Origin: Clostridiales bacterium
GTDB lineage: Bacteria; Bacillota; Clostridia; Saccharofermentanales; Saccharofermentanaceae
Assembly (NCBI GenBank): GCA_017940895.1
Contig: JAGAXM010000017.1
Coordinates: 124,001 to 188,000, forward strand
Length of the DNA: 64,000 bases
Direction of reading: 5' to 3'
How positions within the stretch are numbered: the stretch's first letter is position 1; each line of letters starts with the position of its first letter. The position numbers were made by a program, and so were the translations under genes. The notes beneath the pieces were generated by a model. The model saw nothing but the letters and a program-made list of their open reading frames with translations. It did no database searches and was not told the DNA's origin. Shown here one piece after another: positions 18,192-26,675 of this stretch.

Positions 18192-19477
18192 TAAGTAACG
18201 AACAGGTACAATACTTCTTTACCCATTCTGAAGATTCGATATGTATCATATCGTCTACAGGTAAGTTGCTTTATTCCAATCCTGCGGCAGAGAAACTCTT
18301 CGGTATCTCTGCCAAGGAGAGTGTAAAGATTTGGGAAGCTGTTCCTTATATCGAAGGTAATGATGCGCTCATACAGCTGTTTATCGATTCGATCTTAAGT
18401 AAGGTCGATACACATGAAGCCATCGTTGATTATTGGAATAATGAAGGCAAGGTGCGTAATATTCACGTTAAGATGACGCACTTTATGCAGGATCAGTCTG
18501 TGTATCTGGTTGTTATCACGGATCTTACTCAGCTGTTCAAGGTTAATTCCGCGCTTATAAGATACACTTCTCCAGACATCGCCGACTATGCCCTTATGAC
18601 CGCCGAGGGTCAGAAACGGGGAGGGCAGACTAAGAACGTAACTATACTTATGAGTGACTTGCGCGGGTTTACCGCACTCGGAGCGAAGCTTTCTGCAGAA
18701 GAACTCATTACAGTTCTTAATCATTATTTCGAGGCGATGGTGGCAGTTATCCAGAAGTATAAAGGTACTGTTATCGAATTCTTAGGAGACGGGATATTTA
18801 CTGTTTTCGGTGCGCCGAAGGACATCCCGGAGCATGCGACGCTTGCGGTTAAGTGTGCGGTAGAGATGCAGGCAGCCCTTAAGGCAGTCAACGAGTGGAA
18901 TGAGAAGAATGGGTTTCCGCCGCTTGAGATGGGAGTCGGTATCAATACGGGTGATGCCGTAGTAGGTAATATCGGTTCCGATAAGAAGATGAAATACGGC
19001 TGTATGGGGTCTACCGTAAATATTACCGGAAGACTTGAGAGTCTTACTGTCGGCGGGCAGGTATTTATTACCGATAATACGCGTCAGCAGATCGTGGAGG
19101 ATCTTCTTATCGTGTCCGAAGGAAGCTTCCTTCCCAAAGGGTCTCCGAATGAACTTATGTATTGTGAGATCAAGGGGATAGGCGACCTTGTGTTGACGAA
19201 TGATATGGATAACATCGTCTGGGTGGATAATCCCGATGATAATGAGTATCAGTTCTATCTTCTTGAAGAGAAGACAGTTGGTGTTAATACACTTAAAGGT
19301 AAGCTTGTAAAAATGTCCGACAATAAAAGATTCGCGCTGATTACGACTGATGCGGAACTTTCTGAGAAGATGAACATAATGCTCCGTCATGAGGAGAAGA
19401 GGATCTACGCCAAGGTTATACGTAAAGATTCTGAAGGTTATGTAATCTGCTTTACGTCCATCCAGCAAAACGACTGA
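18188..19477 (+). CDS. PAS-domain class III adenylate/guanylate cyclase
   Basis: A 429-residue cytoplasmic protein. A PAS domain (about 5-120, DSICIISSTGKLLYSNPAAEKLFG) is followed by a class III cyclase catalytic domain (about 147-320). The two metal-binding aspartates are Asp157 (SDLRGFT) and Asp201 (FLGDGIF), and the transition-state Asn278 and Arg282 (STVNITGR) are present, so activity is likely; ATP versus GTP preference is not certain. About 85 C-terminal residues (350-429) form an extra beta-rich domain I do not recognise. TTG is the start, overlapping the upstream stop. Cyclases are uncommon in Clostridia, and coupling to a tandem receptor protein suggests a dedicated local signalling pair. 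Confidence 0.88.
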   Translation: MISNEQVQYFFTHSEDSICIISSTGKLLYSNPAAEKLFGISAKESVKIWEAVPYIEGNDALIQLFIDSILSKVDTHEAIVDYWNNEGKVRNIHVKMTHFMQDQSVYLVVITDLTQLFKVNSALIRYTSPDIADYALMTAEGQKRGGQTKNVTILMSDLRGFTALGAKLSAEELITVLNHYFEAMVAVIQKYKGTVIEFLGDGIFTVFGAPKDIPEHATLAVKCAVEMQAALKAVNEWNEKNGFPPLEMGVGINTGDAVVGNIGSDKKMKYGCMGSTVNITGRLESLTVGGQVFITDNTRQQIVEDLLIVSEGSFLPKGSPNELMYCEIKGIGDLVLTNDMDNIVWVDNPDDNEYQFYLLEEKTVGVNTLKGKLVKMSDNKRFALITTDAELSEKMNIMLRHEEKRIYAKVIRKDSEGYVICFTSIQQND

Positions 19478-19487
19478 TTTTTGCCGC

Positions 19488-19525
19488 ATTAATTACTTTG
19501 ACTGTCAAAGTAATTAATGTATATT
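19488..19525 (+). promoter_or_regulatory. Promoter with overlapping long palindrome before the acyl-CoA synthetase
   Basis: A 14-bp perfect inverted repeat (19488-19501 with 19505-19518, centre CTG) contains the core ACTTTGA-CTG-TCAAAGT. The promoter TTGACT (19498-19503), 16-base spacer, TATATT (19520-19525) lies within and beside it, so a bound protein would block RNA polymerase. The same core occurs at 3972-3987. There is no T-run after the repeat, so a terminator is unlikely. Confidence 0.65.
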
Positions 19526-19569
19526 GTATTCAAACCTGTTAACAAGAGAGATTTAAGCCAGAGGTACAT

Positions 19570-21282
19570 ATGGAAACACCTGTATATTACGACAGCATCA
19601 AAGAACTTATAACGGCAACATCAACTCAATATAAGGATGACATCGCTTTCCAGGTAAAGATAAAGCCCGGCAAGGAGCCTGAGTATAAGGATTACACATA
19701 TGCGGACTTCATCGAGAACGTTAATGCTGTAGGTGCTTCATACTACAACAGAGGCTTCAAGGGCGGAAGAATCGCGATCATAGGACGTAACCAGTATTAC
19801 TGGGTTGTGGCACATATGGCATGTCTGTTCGGCGGTATTGTGTCTGTCCCGATCGATAAGGAGCTGCCCATCGGTGAGATGGAAGACTCGCTTGTGCGTG
19901 CCGAAGTCGATGCGGTTGTATTCGATGTAAAGAACAAAGAGCAGATAGAGCAGATTAAGGCGAACGGACGCACCAAGATCCGTGAGTTCATTTGCATGAA
20001 TGAGAAGTCTGAGGACTTTATATGTGTGGAAGATCTCATCACAGAAGGCCGCGGTCTTTCTGCCGTAGTAAAGCAGGAGTTCATCGACTTTAATCCCTCA
20101 CCCGAATCCATGGCAATACTGCTGTTTACTTCTGGTACGACGTCTAAGTCCAAGGCGGTTATGCTCTCCAACAGGGGCATCGCATGCAACGTCGCGGACC
20201 TTCTGGTATTCGAGGTCTTTGACGAGCACTCGACCAATATCTGCTTCCTGCCTTTCCACCACATACTGGGTTCCACGGGACTTCTTTTCGCGCTCGCGGA
20301 CGGCATGCGCAACGTCTTCTCCGACGGCATCCGCTACATCAAGCAGAATCTTTCCGAGTACGGAGTCACGTTTTTCCTCGGAGTCCCCGCGCTTATTGAC
20401 AAGATGTACGAGACCGTCGAAAAGGGTATCGAGAAGCAGGGGAAGACGAAGACCGTGGAGCGTGCCAAGAAACTCGCGAAGTTCCTTCTGTTTTTCCATA
20501 TCGATATACGCCGCAATCTGTTTAAAGAGATCATCGCCCAGATGGGAGGACAGCTTAAGTACATAATCTCCGGAGGTGCTCCGCTGTCTCCTGCGGTTTC
20601 CAAGGGTTTTACTGATCTCGGTATCGAGATCTATCAGGGTTACGGTCTTACTGAGACTTCGCCGGTGCTTGCAGCCGAGAACAAGGGACATATCCGTGCG
20701 GGTTCCATCGGACGCCCGCTACCTGCGGTTCAGGTCGAGTTCCGTGATAAGGATGAGGACGGAATGGGTGAGCTTTGTGCCAAGGCTCCTAACGTAATGC
20801 TCGGCTACTACAATAACGAAGAGTTAACGAATGAGGTTATCGAGGACGGCTGGTTCCATACCGGTGACCTGGGATATATGGACAAAGACGGATATATCTT
20901 CTTAACGGGCAGAAAGAAGGACATGATCGTTCTTAAGAACGGTAAGAAGGCTTTCCCTGAGGAGATCGAGATCCTTCTTAATAAGATCCCGGGTGTAATG
21001 GATTCGTTTGTATTCGGTGAACCGATTGACGGCGATTGGACGGATCTTCGCATCGCAGTTCAGGTGCAGTATTCTGCTAAGGAGATTAAGGAACTGTATG
21101 GAGCGGATACACAGGAGCAGATTCATGATGCATTGTGGGAGAAGATCAAGGAAGTCAATCAGACGATCCCTCACTATAAGAGAGTCACGGATCTGTATCT
21201 TACTGAAGAACCTTTTATCAAGACGACTTCGCTTAAGATCAAGCGTAAGGAACAGATCAAGAGGGTTCTGGGTATTAATTAA
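19570..21282 (+). CDS. Long-chain acyl-CoA synthetase (AMP-binding) 1
   Basis: A 570-residue ANL-superfamily adenylate-forming enzyme. The AMP/ATP loop LLFTSGTTSKSKAV, the YGLTETSPVLA motif, the HTGDLGYMDKDGY hinge region and the GRKKDMIVLKNGKKAFPEE region with the C-terminal catalytic Lys area are all present. Members form fatty acyl-CoA from fatty acid, ATP and CoA through an acyl-adenylate; the length and lack of a carrier domain fit FadD-like ligases. An AGAGG site lies before the ATG. Upstream is the palindromic operator shared with the carboxyltransferase operon, suggesting lipid-responsive control. A paralogue of the same size is encoded on the minus strand at 47.3-49 kb. Confidence 0.92.
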   Translation: METPVYYDSIKELITATSTQYKDDIAFQVKIKPGKEPEYKDYTYADFIENVNAVGASYYNRGFKGGRIAIIGRNQYYWVVAHMACLFGGIVSVPIDKELPIGEMEDSLVRAEVDAVVFDVKNKEQIEQIKANGRTKIREFICMNEKSEDFICVEDLITEGRGLSAVVKQEFIDFNPSPESMAILLFTSGTTSKSKAVMLSNRGIACNVADLLVFEVFDEHSTNICFLPFHHILGSTGLLFALADGMRNVFSDGIRYIKQNLSEYGVTFFLGVPALIDKMYETVEKGIEKQGKTKTVERAKKLAKFLLFFHIDIRRNLFKEIIAQMGGQLKYIISGGAPLSPAVSKGFTDLGIEIYQGYGLTETSPVLAAENKGHIRAGSIGRPLPAVQVEFRDKDEDGMGELCAKAPNVMLGYYNNEELTNEVIEDGWFHTGDLGYMDKDGYIFLTGRKKDMIVLKNGKKAFPEEIEILLNKIPGVMDSFVFGEPIDGDWTDLRIAVQVQYSAKEIKELYGADTQEQIHDALWEKIKEVNQTIPHYKRVTDLYLTEEPFIKTTSLKIKRKEQIKRVLGIN

Positions 21283-21296
21283 TACATGGAGTAATT

Positions 21297-21746
21297 ATGG
21301 AAGAATTTATTGTTCTTGATGATACATATTTAAATCAGATGGCATTGCTGTACAAAAATGCTTTCAGAGGTGAGCCTTGGAACGATGACTGGAGTGATGA
21401 AGCTCAGTTGTCCGAATACATAAAAGAGATATCGAAGAACTTTAATGCGCTTAATTTCGGACTGTTGATTGATGGAAAGCTTGCTGCTATGTCAGTCGGT
21501 ATGATACGTCACTGGTGGGCGGGGACTAACTACAATATTGAAGAGTTCTGTGTTTCTCCTGATCTGCAGGGACAGGGCGTGGGCTCAAGGTTTATGAAGA
21601 TGATCGAAGATGATATACTTAACCGTGGTTTGTGCGGTATATTCCTGCAGACCGATTCGGATAAGCCGTCTTACAGATTCTATATGAAGAACGGATTCGG
21701 CGAACTCGATAAACATGTAAGTTTCTATAAGAAAGTAAGGAAATGA
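21297..21746 (+). CDS. GNAT-family N-acetyltransferase
   Basis: A 149-residue GNAT protein. The acetyl-CoA pyrophosphate-binding motif A is VSPDLQGQGVGSRFM (about 91-105), preceded by the beta-bulge strand NIEEFCV, and the C-terminal YRFYMKNGF is typical motif B. The N-terminal GEPWNDDW resembles aminoglycoside 6'-acetyltransferase-like GNATs, but the substrate cannot be read from sequence. It starts 14 bases after the acyl-CoA synthetase and stops 3 bases before the LRR protein, so it is probably in the same transcript. Confidence 0.87.
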   Translation: MEEFIVLDDTYLNQMALLYKNAFRGEPWNDDWSDEAQLSEYIKEISKNFNALNFGLLIDGKLAAMSVGMIRHWWAGTNYNIEEFCVSPDLQGQGVGSRFMKMIEDDILNRGLCGIFLQTDSDKPSYRFYMKNGFGELDKHVSFYKKVRK

Positions 21747-21749
21747 TTT

Positions 21750-23369
21750 ATGAAGTGTCTGTCCCGGTTACTTGTATCTTTGATCACCGCAGCAATTGTT
21801 CTTCCGTATATGGGCGGTATAACAGTTCAGGCTGCAGGCGGAATTGCCATTAACCGCAGGAACTTTCCTGATGCTGCTTTCAGAGCCGTTATCGCAAGCC
21901 GTGATTATGATCGCGACGGCAACGGATATCTGAGTAACAGCGAGATCGGACAGACTCTTAATATCTACTGTCAGGGAAGAAATATTCACTCGTTGCAGGG
22001 TATTCAGTATTTTACTGCTTTACAGGGATTGTGGTGCGCTGATAATGCGATCTCTTCTGTTGACTTAAGCGGTAATCCTGATCTTAGAGGTGTCTGGTGT
22101 TCAGGTAATAACTTCACTTCTTTGGACTTTTCCGGTAATCCCGAATTGGTCTGGGTATATTGCTATGACTGCAATCTCACATCCTTAAATGTAGCAAATA
22201 ACCCTAAGCTTGCTTTTATCGAATGTAATACGAATCCGCTGGCAACACTTGATGTAACACATAATCCGGAATTAGAGCATCTGATGTGCGGTTCATGTGA
22301 GCTTACATCACTTAACCTGACTAATAATCCCAAGCTCGCGCATCTTGATGCATTCAGAAATCATCTGACTTCTTTGGATGTAACACATAATCCTCTGCTT
22401 AAGAGACTTGATATATGGGACAATGACGGACTCGGAAGCATTAACTTAAGCAACAACCCGGGGTTGCAGTACTATAACTGTGCGAACAACGGTGCGACAT
22501 CGATTGACGTTACTCATAATCCGCAGCTTCAGAAGCTTATCTGCAGCTATAACAGTATCACATCGCTGAATCTGTCTAATAACCCTCAGTTGGTTTATCT
22601 TGATTGTGCCTGCAATCAGATTGGAAGCCTCGATCTGTCGAATAATCCGAGACTGTTCTTCCTGCAGGCTTTCACCAATCCTTTCACAACGCTTAATATC
22701 GGCAATAACAGCCGTCTTGTAAGAACTTATAATGCGGGTGTATGTCAGTCCGAGTATGCTGTATGCCAGGGTCATTCATGGACTCTTGATTACGGCGAGG
22801 ATCTTATGTATTTCCTGTGCTTTGATGATGCAGTTACATTGAGCACTGCTGCAACAGGTGCCGTTAATACCGCTGACAATTATGTAAGTACGGTTGACGC
22901 TCTTCCTGCTGATGCAGACTGCGTAACAAGAGGTGAGGCAGTTCAGGCATTGTATGAATTGGCAGGCTGTCCCGCTGTTAATGCTTCGTCTACGGGCTAT
23001 TCCGATGTTCAGCCGGGATCTGCTTATGCAGCTGCTGTTGTATGGGCAAGAAATAACGGAATCTGTTACGGATATCCTGATATCTCATCCGATACTTTCG
23101 GTGCCGGTACTCTTGTTAACAGACAGGATATGGCATTCATGCTTTACAGGTTTGCTATATACAGGAATTGGTACAGCGCTTTTGACTACGGAAGAATCGA
23201 CAATATCGGCGATTATTATGAGATCGACTATTATGCATGGGGTCCTGTTACATGGGCGATCCAGTGGAATATCATGAGTACCAGAGGTCCGGGACTTATC
23301 TATCCTCACGGAAGAGTATCACGAACAGAGCTTAATTCCATGATCAACAACATGGTTGGCATGAACTGA
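21750..23369 (+). CDS. Secreted leucine-rich-repeat protein with SLH-like C-terminus
   Basis: A 539-residue exported protein. Residues 1-29 are a signal peptide ending VQAAG. An EF-hand-like calcium loop (DYDRDGNGYLSNSE, 52-65) precedes about eleven leucine-rich repeats of 20-22 residues (about 88-328) with the recurring pattern LTSLDVTHNPxLxxL and Cys or Asn at ladder positions. The C-terminal part (about 385-539) carries S-layer-homology-like segments (VTRGEAVQALYELAG, SAYAAAVVWARNNGICYGY, VNRQDMAFMLYRFA), which anchor proteins to secondary wall polymers. It is therefore a likely cell-surface recognition or adhesion protein. A Cys-rich LRR ladder is notable for an extracytoplasmic protein. 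The ligand is unknown. Confidence 0.87.
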   Translation: MKCLSRLLVSLITAAIVLPYMGGITVQAAGGIAINRRNFPDAAFRAVIASRDYDRDGNGYLSNSEIGQTLNIYCQGRNIHSLQGIQYFTALQGLWCADNAISSVDLSGNPDLRGVWCSGNNFTSLDFSGNPELVWVYCYDCNLTSLNVANNPKLAFIECNTNPLATLDVTHNPELEHLMCGSCELTSLNLTNNPKLAHLDAFRNHLTSLDVTHNPLLKRLDIWDNDGLGSINLSNNPGLQYYNCANNGATSIDVTHNPQLQKLICSYNSITSLNLSNNPQLVYLDCACNQIGSLDLSNNPRLFFLQAFTNPFTTLNIGNNSRLVRTYNAGVCQSEYAVCQGHSWTLDYGEDLMYFLCFDDAVTLSTAATGAVNTADNYVSTVDALPADADCVTRGEAVQALYELAGCPAVNASSTGYSDVQPGSAYAAAVVWARNNGICYGYPDISSDTFGAGTLVNRQDMAFMLYRFAIYRNWYSAFDYGRIDNIGDYYEIDYYAWGPVTWAIQWNIMSTRGPGLIYPHGRVSRTELNSMINNMVGMN

Positions 23370-23386
23370 CGTTAATACGTTTCGCT

Positions 23387-24193
23387 ATGAAAATCGGAAT
23401 AATAGGTTACGGCAGCATGGGCAAGATGCTGCTTTGGAAATTCTCGGAAGCAGGCTTCGGTAAAGAAGATCTGTATGTATCTAACAGAACGCCCGAAAAG
23501 CTTGAAGAAGCACGTGACATCGCGTGTATATGCGTAAGTGAAGATCTCGCTTCAAAGTGCGATGTTGTCTTTGTTTGTGTTCGTCCTTCCGATCTTAAGG
23601 ATGTTCTGCAGCAGATCGCTCCCGTAATTAGTGCGGATGCTTTGCTTGTAACGCTTAACGGAAGCGTTACTTTCGAACTTATAAACAGCGTTATTGATCA
23701 CAAGACTGCGAAGGTTATTCCGAGTCTAACGGCCGAGATCGACAGGTCGCAGACAATCGTTTGCTATAACGATGCCGTTAATGATGGAGATAAAGAAAAT
23801 CTCAGAAGTCTTCTTCGTAATATAGGCGAAGTTATCGAGCTTCCCGAGAATGAAGTAGGTATGGGATCTGAACTTGTAAGCTGCATGCCGGGCTTCATCG
23901 CTTCAATATTCGATGTTATATGTGAATCTGCAGGTAAGCATACAGATATCCCCCGCGAGCAGATAGTAAAGATGGTTCTTAATACCGTAAGTGCCACGGG
24001 CGATCTTTTGCTGAAGAAAGATATGTCTTTCGCACAGACTGTTGAACGTGTGGCTACCAAAGGCGGCATCACCGAAGAGGGAGCGAAAGTTATTTATGAG
24101 GAGTTCCCGGAGACTGCGGATAAGCTTTTCGAGAAGACACTTGAGAAGAGAAAAGCAACTGCCGATAAGGCGGCAGAACAGTTCAAATCTTAA
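23387..24193 (+). CDS. Pyrroline-5-carboxylate reductase-like NAD(P) oxidoreductase
   Basis: A 268-residue two-domain reductase of the ProC family. The nucleotide-binding motif GYGSMG is at 7-12, with FVCVRPSDL after the Rossmann core and the C-terminal dimerisation helix carrying VATKGGITEEG, the counterpart of the ProC SPGGTT segment. ProC makes proline from pyrroline-5-carboxylate with NAD(P)H. Sequence around the usual RVMPN motif (here KVIPSLTAE) departs from textbook ProC, so a ComER-like or other function is possible; ComER proteins in Bacillota are ProC paralogues. It has a weak ribosome site and converges with the helicase gene, one base apart. Confidence 0.78.
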   Translation: MKIGIIGYGSMGKMLLWKFSEAGFGKEDLYVSNRTPEKLEEARDIACICVSEDLASKCDVVFVCVRPSDLKDVLQQIAPVISADALLVTLNGSVTFELINSVIDHKTAKVIPSLTAEIDRSQTIVCYNDAVNDGDKENLRSLLRNIGEVIELPENEVGMGSELVSCMPGFIASIFDVICESAGKHTDIPREQIVKMVLNTVSATGDLLLKKDMSFAQTVERVATKGGITEEGAKVIYEEFPETADKLFEKTLEKRKATADKAAEQFKS

Positions 24194-24194
24194 G

Positions 24195-26579
24195 TCAGAT
24201 CTTCCAGTTATCGGGATATAAAGACATGTATTCGGGATTATCCAGTCTCTCGTCGATAAGAAGCGCGAATCCCGTATCTTCTTCGGTTCTGATTACACGG
24301 CCAACGGCCTGAAGGACTTTCTCCCATCCCGGGAATCTGTAAGCGAAGGCGAATCCGTCGCCGAACTTCTCCATATAGTAGTTCGACAGTATCTGACGCT
24401 CGGGCGTGATCTTCGGTAATCCGACACCGACGATAATTACTCCTGATAATTTCTCTCCTGTAAGATCGATTCCTTCTCCGAAATGGCCTCCGAGCACCGC
24501 GAATCCGATCAGCAGACCGTTATACGGAGCATCGAATGAATACAGATAATCATTCTTCTCGATCTCGGTCATTGAAGGCTTCTGCTTTATTATCTTAAGG
24601 TCGGAGCGCTCCTTGAGCATCTTCTCCACGGCAGAACTTAACATATCAAGGTATTCGAACGAAGGCAGGAATACCATGTAATTACCGTGCCTGTCCTTGA
24701 GTTCTTCATATATCCTGTGCGCGAGGTCGGGCAGCGTCTGCTTACGGTACTTATAAGACGTGTTGATCGACGAATCTATCATTATCTCGAGATTCTCGGA
24801 AGGAAAAGGAGAAGCGAGCTCGATGTGTCGTGCGCTCTCGCAGTTCTTGCCTACGATAACATTGCGGTAGTATTCATACGGTGACAGTGTCGCAGAGAAG
24901 AAGACAGCGGGATAGATGTTTTCGATACGTGATCTGATCTTCTCGGATGCGTCAAGGCAAACGAGACTTATAGTTACGTCGCCGTTCTCAAGGCTGAAGG
25001 TCGTAATGTAGTTCTCGTCGTATTCCATCTCGAAGACCGTCAGGAAGAATCGTACCTCGAAGAAGTATTCGAGTGCCGTATCTCTGATCTCGCCTGATTC
25101 GAGCAGGTCTATGAGCGGCATAAGAAGTCGTATAGACCTCCATAGCATTGTGTAAAGATTAAGAGTTCGCTTGACCGTTCCTTCGAAGTCCGTGGTACGA
25201 AGCGTGTCTTTCTCAGCGATGTTCTCAAGGGAAGCCATGGCAGACTGTCCTGATGTAAGAAGTTCTCTTATACGCTCACAGTAGTTTTGCGCCTGTGCTA
25301 TGAAGCCTTCGGTTCTGGGATCACGCCCCGAGAATGCTTTCTGCATGCGGTCGATTAGCGACTTCGATATTGATGCAGAGAACATGGTCCTTGATCTGTC
25401 GACCATGTTATGTGCCTCGTCGATGAGGATCGCATTGCGCCAGGATTCCTCGCCTCCGAATGCTCTAATTAGAGAGACGCGCGGATCAAATGCGTGATTA
25501 TAGTCTCCGATGACCACCGTGCAGTAATTCATCGCATCGAGACTTAATTCGTGCGGGCAAAGCCTGTATTTAAGTGCCGTCGCGGATATGAGCTCCGGCG
25601 TTAACTCATCGTGTGTAAGTATCTCAGACAGCGCTGGGATAAGGCGGTTATAGTAGCCTTCTGCGTAGATGCAGCCCTTTGTGTCGCATTTTCTGTGCAG
25701 AAAACACATCTGCTCCTTCGACTTTAATGTGATCGACCTTATAAGGAGCCCCTTCTTACGCATGTCGTTTACTGCTTTGGCAGCTACGACGCGTGTTTGA
25801 GTCTTTGCCGTAAGGTAGAATATCTTGTCGTATTTATTGCGAAGCAGCCCCTTTACGGCAGGGTAGAGCACGCTTATGGTCTTGCCGGTACCCGTCGGCG
25901 CCAGCGCGAAAAGTATCTCATCGGTCGACAGACTATGAAGGACACTCTTCATTAGCTCCTTCTGACCGTTTCTTATGTGCTCATAAGGGAATGTCATCTC
26001 GCGCACGCTCTTAAAAAGATTCTCGTCATATTTAAGGAGCTTCTTTACGAACTCGATGTAGGCGAGGGCATGATCCTCATAGATGACAAGAGAATCGGCA
26101 CGCGTAATCATCTCTGTCTTCTCGACGGCTTCGAGGGACGTGATATTTACATACCTTAAGGTAATGTTCATCTCGTTAAGATCGGGGTTATCGAGAAAAT
26201 ACAGGGCAGAATATATCTTAAGCTGCGCCTCGTGGTCCGTGTGGCGTATCTTCTCGTACTGGGTCTTGCCTGAGTTAAAGGACTTTATCTCAATGATGTG
26301 GGGAAGCCCTTCCGCGTCCTTCTCGAAAAGGATGTCCGCGCGCCCCCTGATCTCAAGATCTATGGAATCATTCCCGTCTTCGTGGACGTATATATGGGAC
26401 AGGCTGTGTTCTGTCTCGAAAGCATCTCCGTACTGTTTCTTAAGGTCGGCAAAGATCCTCTTGTGCAGCATCGTTCCTTCGATCCCGGATACGGAATCAA
26501 ATGAGCCTGAAGACGACAGGTTGCCCGTCCTTGAGACGAATCTTGCGAGTGATGTTACGGATACGCTTATAGAATGCAT
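24195..26579 (-). CDS. RecB-type PD-(D/E)XK nuclease fused to an XPD/DinG-like iron-sulfur helicase
   Basis: A 794-residue protein with two enzymatic parts. Residues about 30-175 carry a RecB/Cas4-like nuclease signature: His39, Asp82 (RADILF), Glu97-x-Lys99 (EIKSF) and Gln119-x3-Tyr123. From about 195 a superfamily 2 helicase of the XPD/DinG type begins: Walker A APTGTGKT (227-234), four Cys that can hold an iron-sulfur cluster (292, 298, 303, 341), the DEAH box (387-390) and a C-terminal motor domain ending with QAVGRVIRTEEDTG. This predicts a 5'-3' DNA helicase with nuclease activity in repair or replication. There is no good ribosome site before the first ATG. It stands alone, convergent with the ProC-like gene. 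Confidence 0.87.
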   Translation of the reverse strand: MHSISVSVTSLARFVSRTGNLSSSGSFDSVSGIEGTMLHKRIFADLKKQYGDAFETEHSLSHIYVHEDGNDSIDLEIRGRADILFEKDAEGLPHIIEIKSFNSGKTQYEKIRHTDHEAQLKIYSALYFLDNPDLNEMNITLRYVNITSLEAVEKTEMITRADSLVIYEDHALAYIEFVKKLLKYDENLFKSVREMTFPYEHIRNGQKELMKSVLHSLSTDEILFALAPTGTGKTISVLYPAVKGLLRNKYDKIFYLTAKTQTRVVAAKAVNDMRKKGLLIRSITLKSKEQMCFLHRKCDTKGCIYAEGYYNRLIPALSEILTHDELTPELISATALKYRLCPHELSLDAMNYCTVVIGDYNHAFDPRVSLIRAFGGEESWRNAILIDEAHNMVDRSRTMFSASISKSLIDRMQKAFSGRDPRTEGFIAQAQNYCERIRELLTSGQSAMASLENIAEKDTLRTTDFEGTVKRTLNLYTMLWRSIRLLMPLIDLLESGEIRDTALEYFFEVRFFLTVFEMEYDENYITTFSLENGDVTISLVCLDASEKIRSRIENIYPAVFFSATLSPYEYYRNVIVGKNCESARHIELASPFPSENLEIMIDSSINTSYKYRKQTLPDLAHRIYEELKDRHGNYMVFLPSFEYLDMLSSAVEKMLKERSDLKIIKQKPSMTEIEKNDYLYSFDAPYNGLLIGFAVLGGHFGEGIDLTGEKLSGVIIVGVGLPKITPERQILSNYYMEKFGDGFAFAYRFPGWEKVLQAVGRVIRTEEDTGFALLIDERLDNPEYMSLYPDNWKI

Positions 26580-26675
26580 AACAACATTTTACCACTTCGG
26601 AATAAACTCTTATTATTTAATATAAATAGTGATATGATAGTCACGGAGTATAAATACAGGAGTAATTCACGGATT

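Noticed and set aside
18782..19489. 235-codon minus-strand frame inside the cyclase gene
   Set aside because: Opposes clear cyclase motifs; no support of its own.
22020..22730. Repeated DNA every 60-66 bases, considered as a tandem repeat or CRISPR
   Set aside because: It reflects leucine-rich protein repeats; copies are diverged at DNA level and in frame, with no identical spaced repeats.
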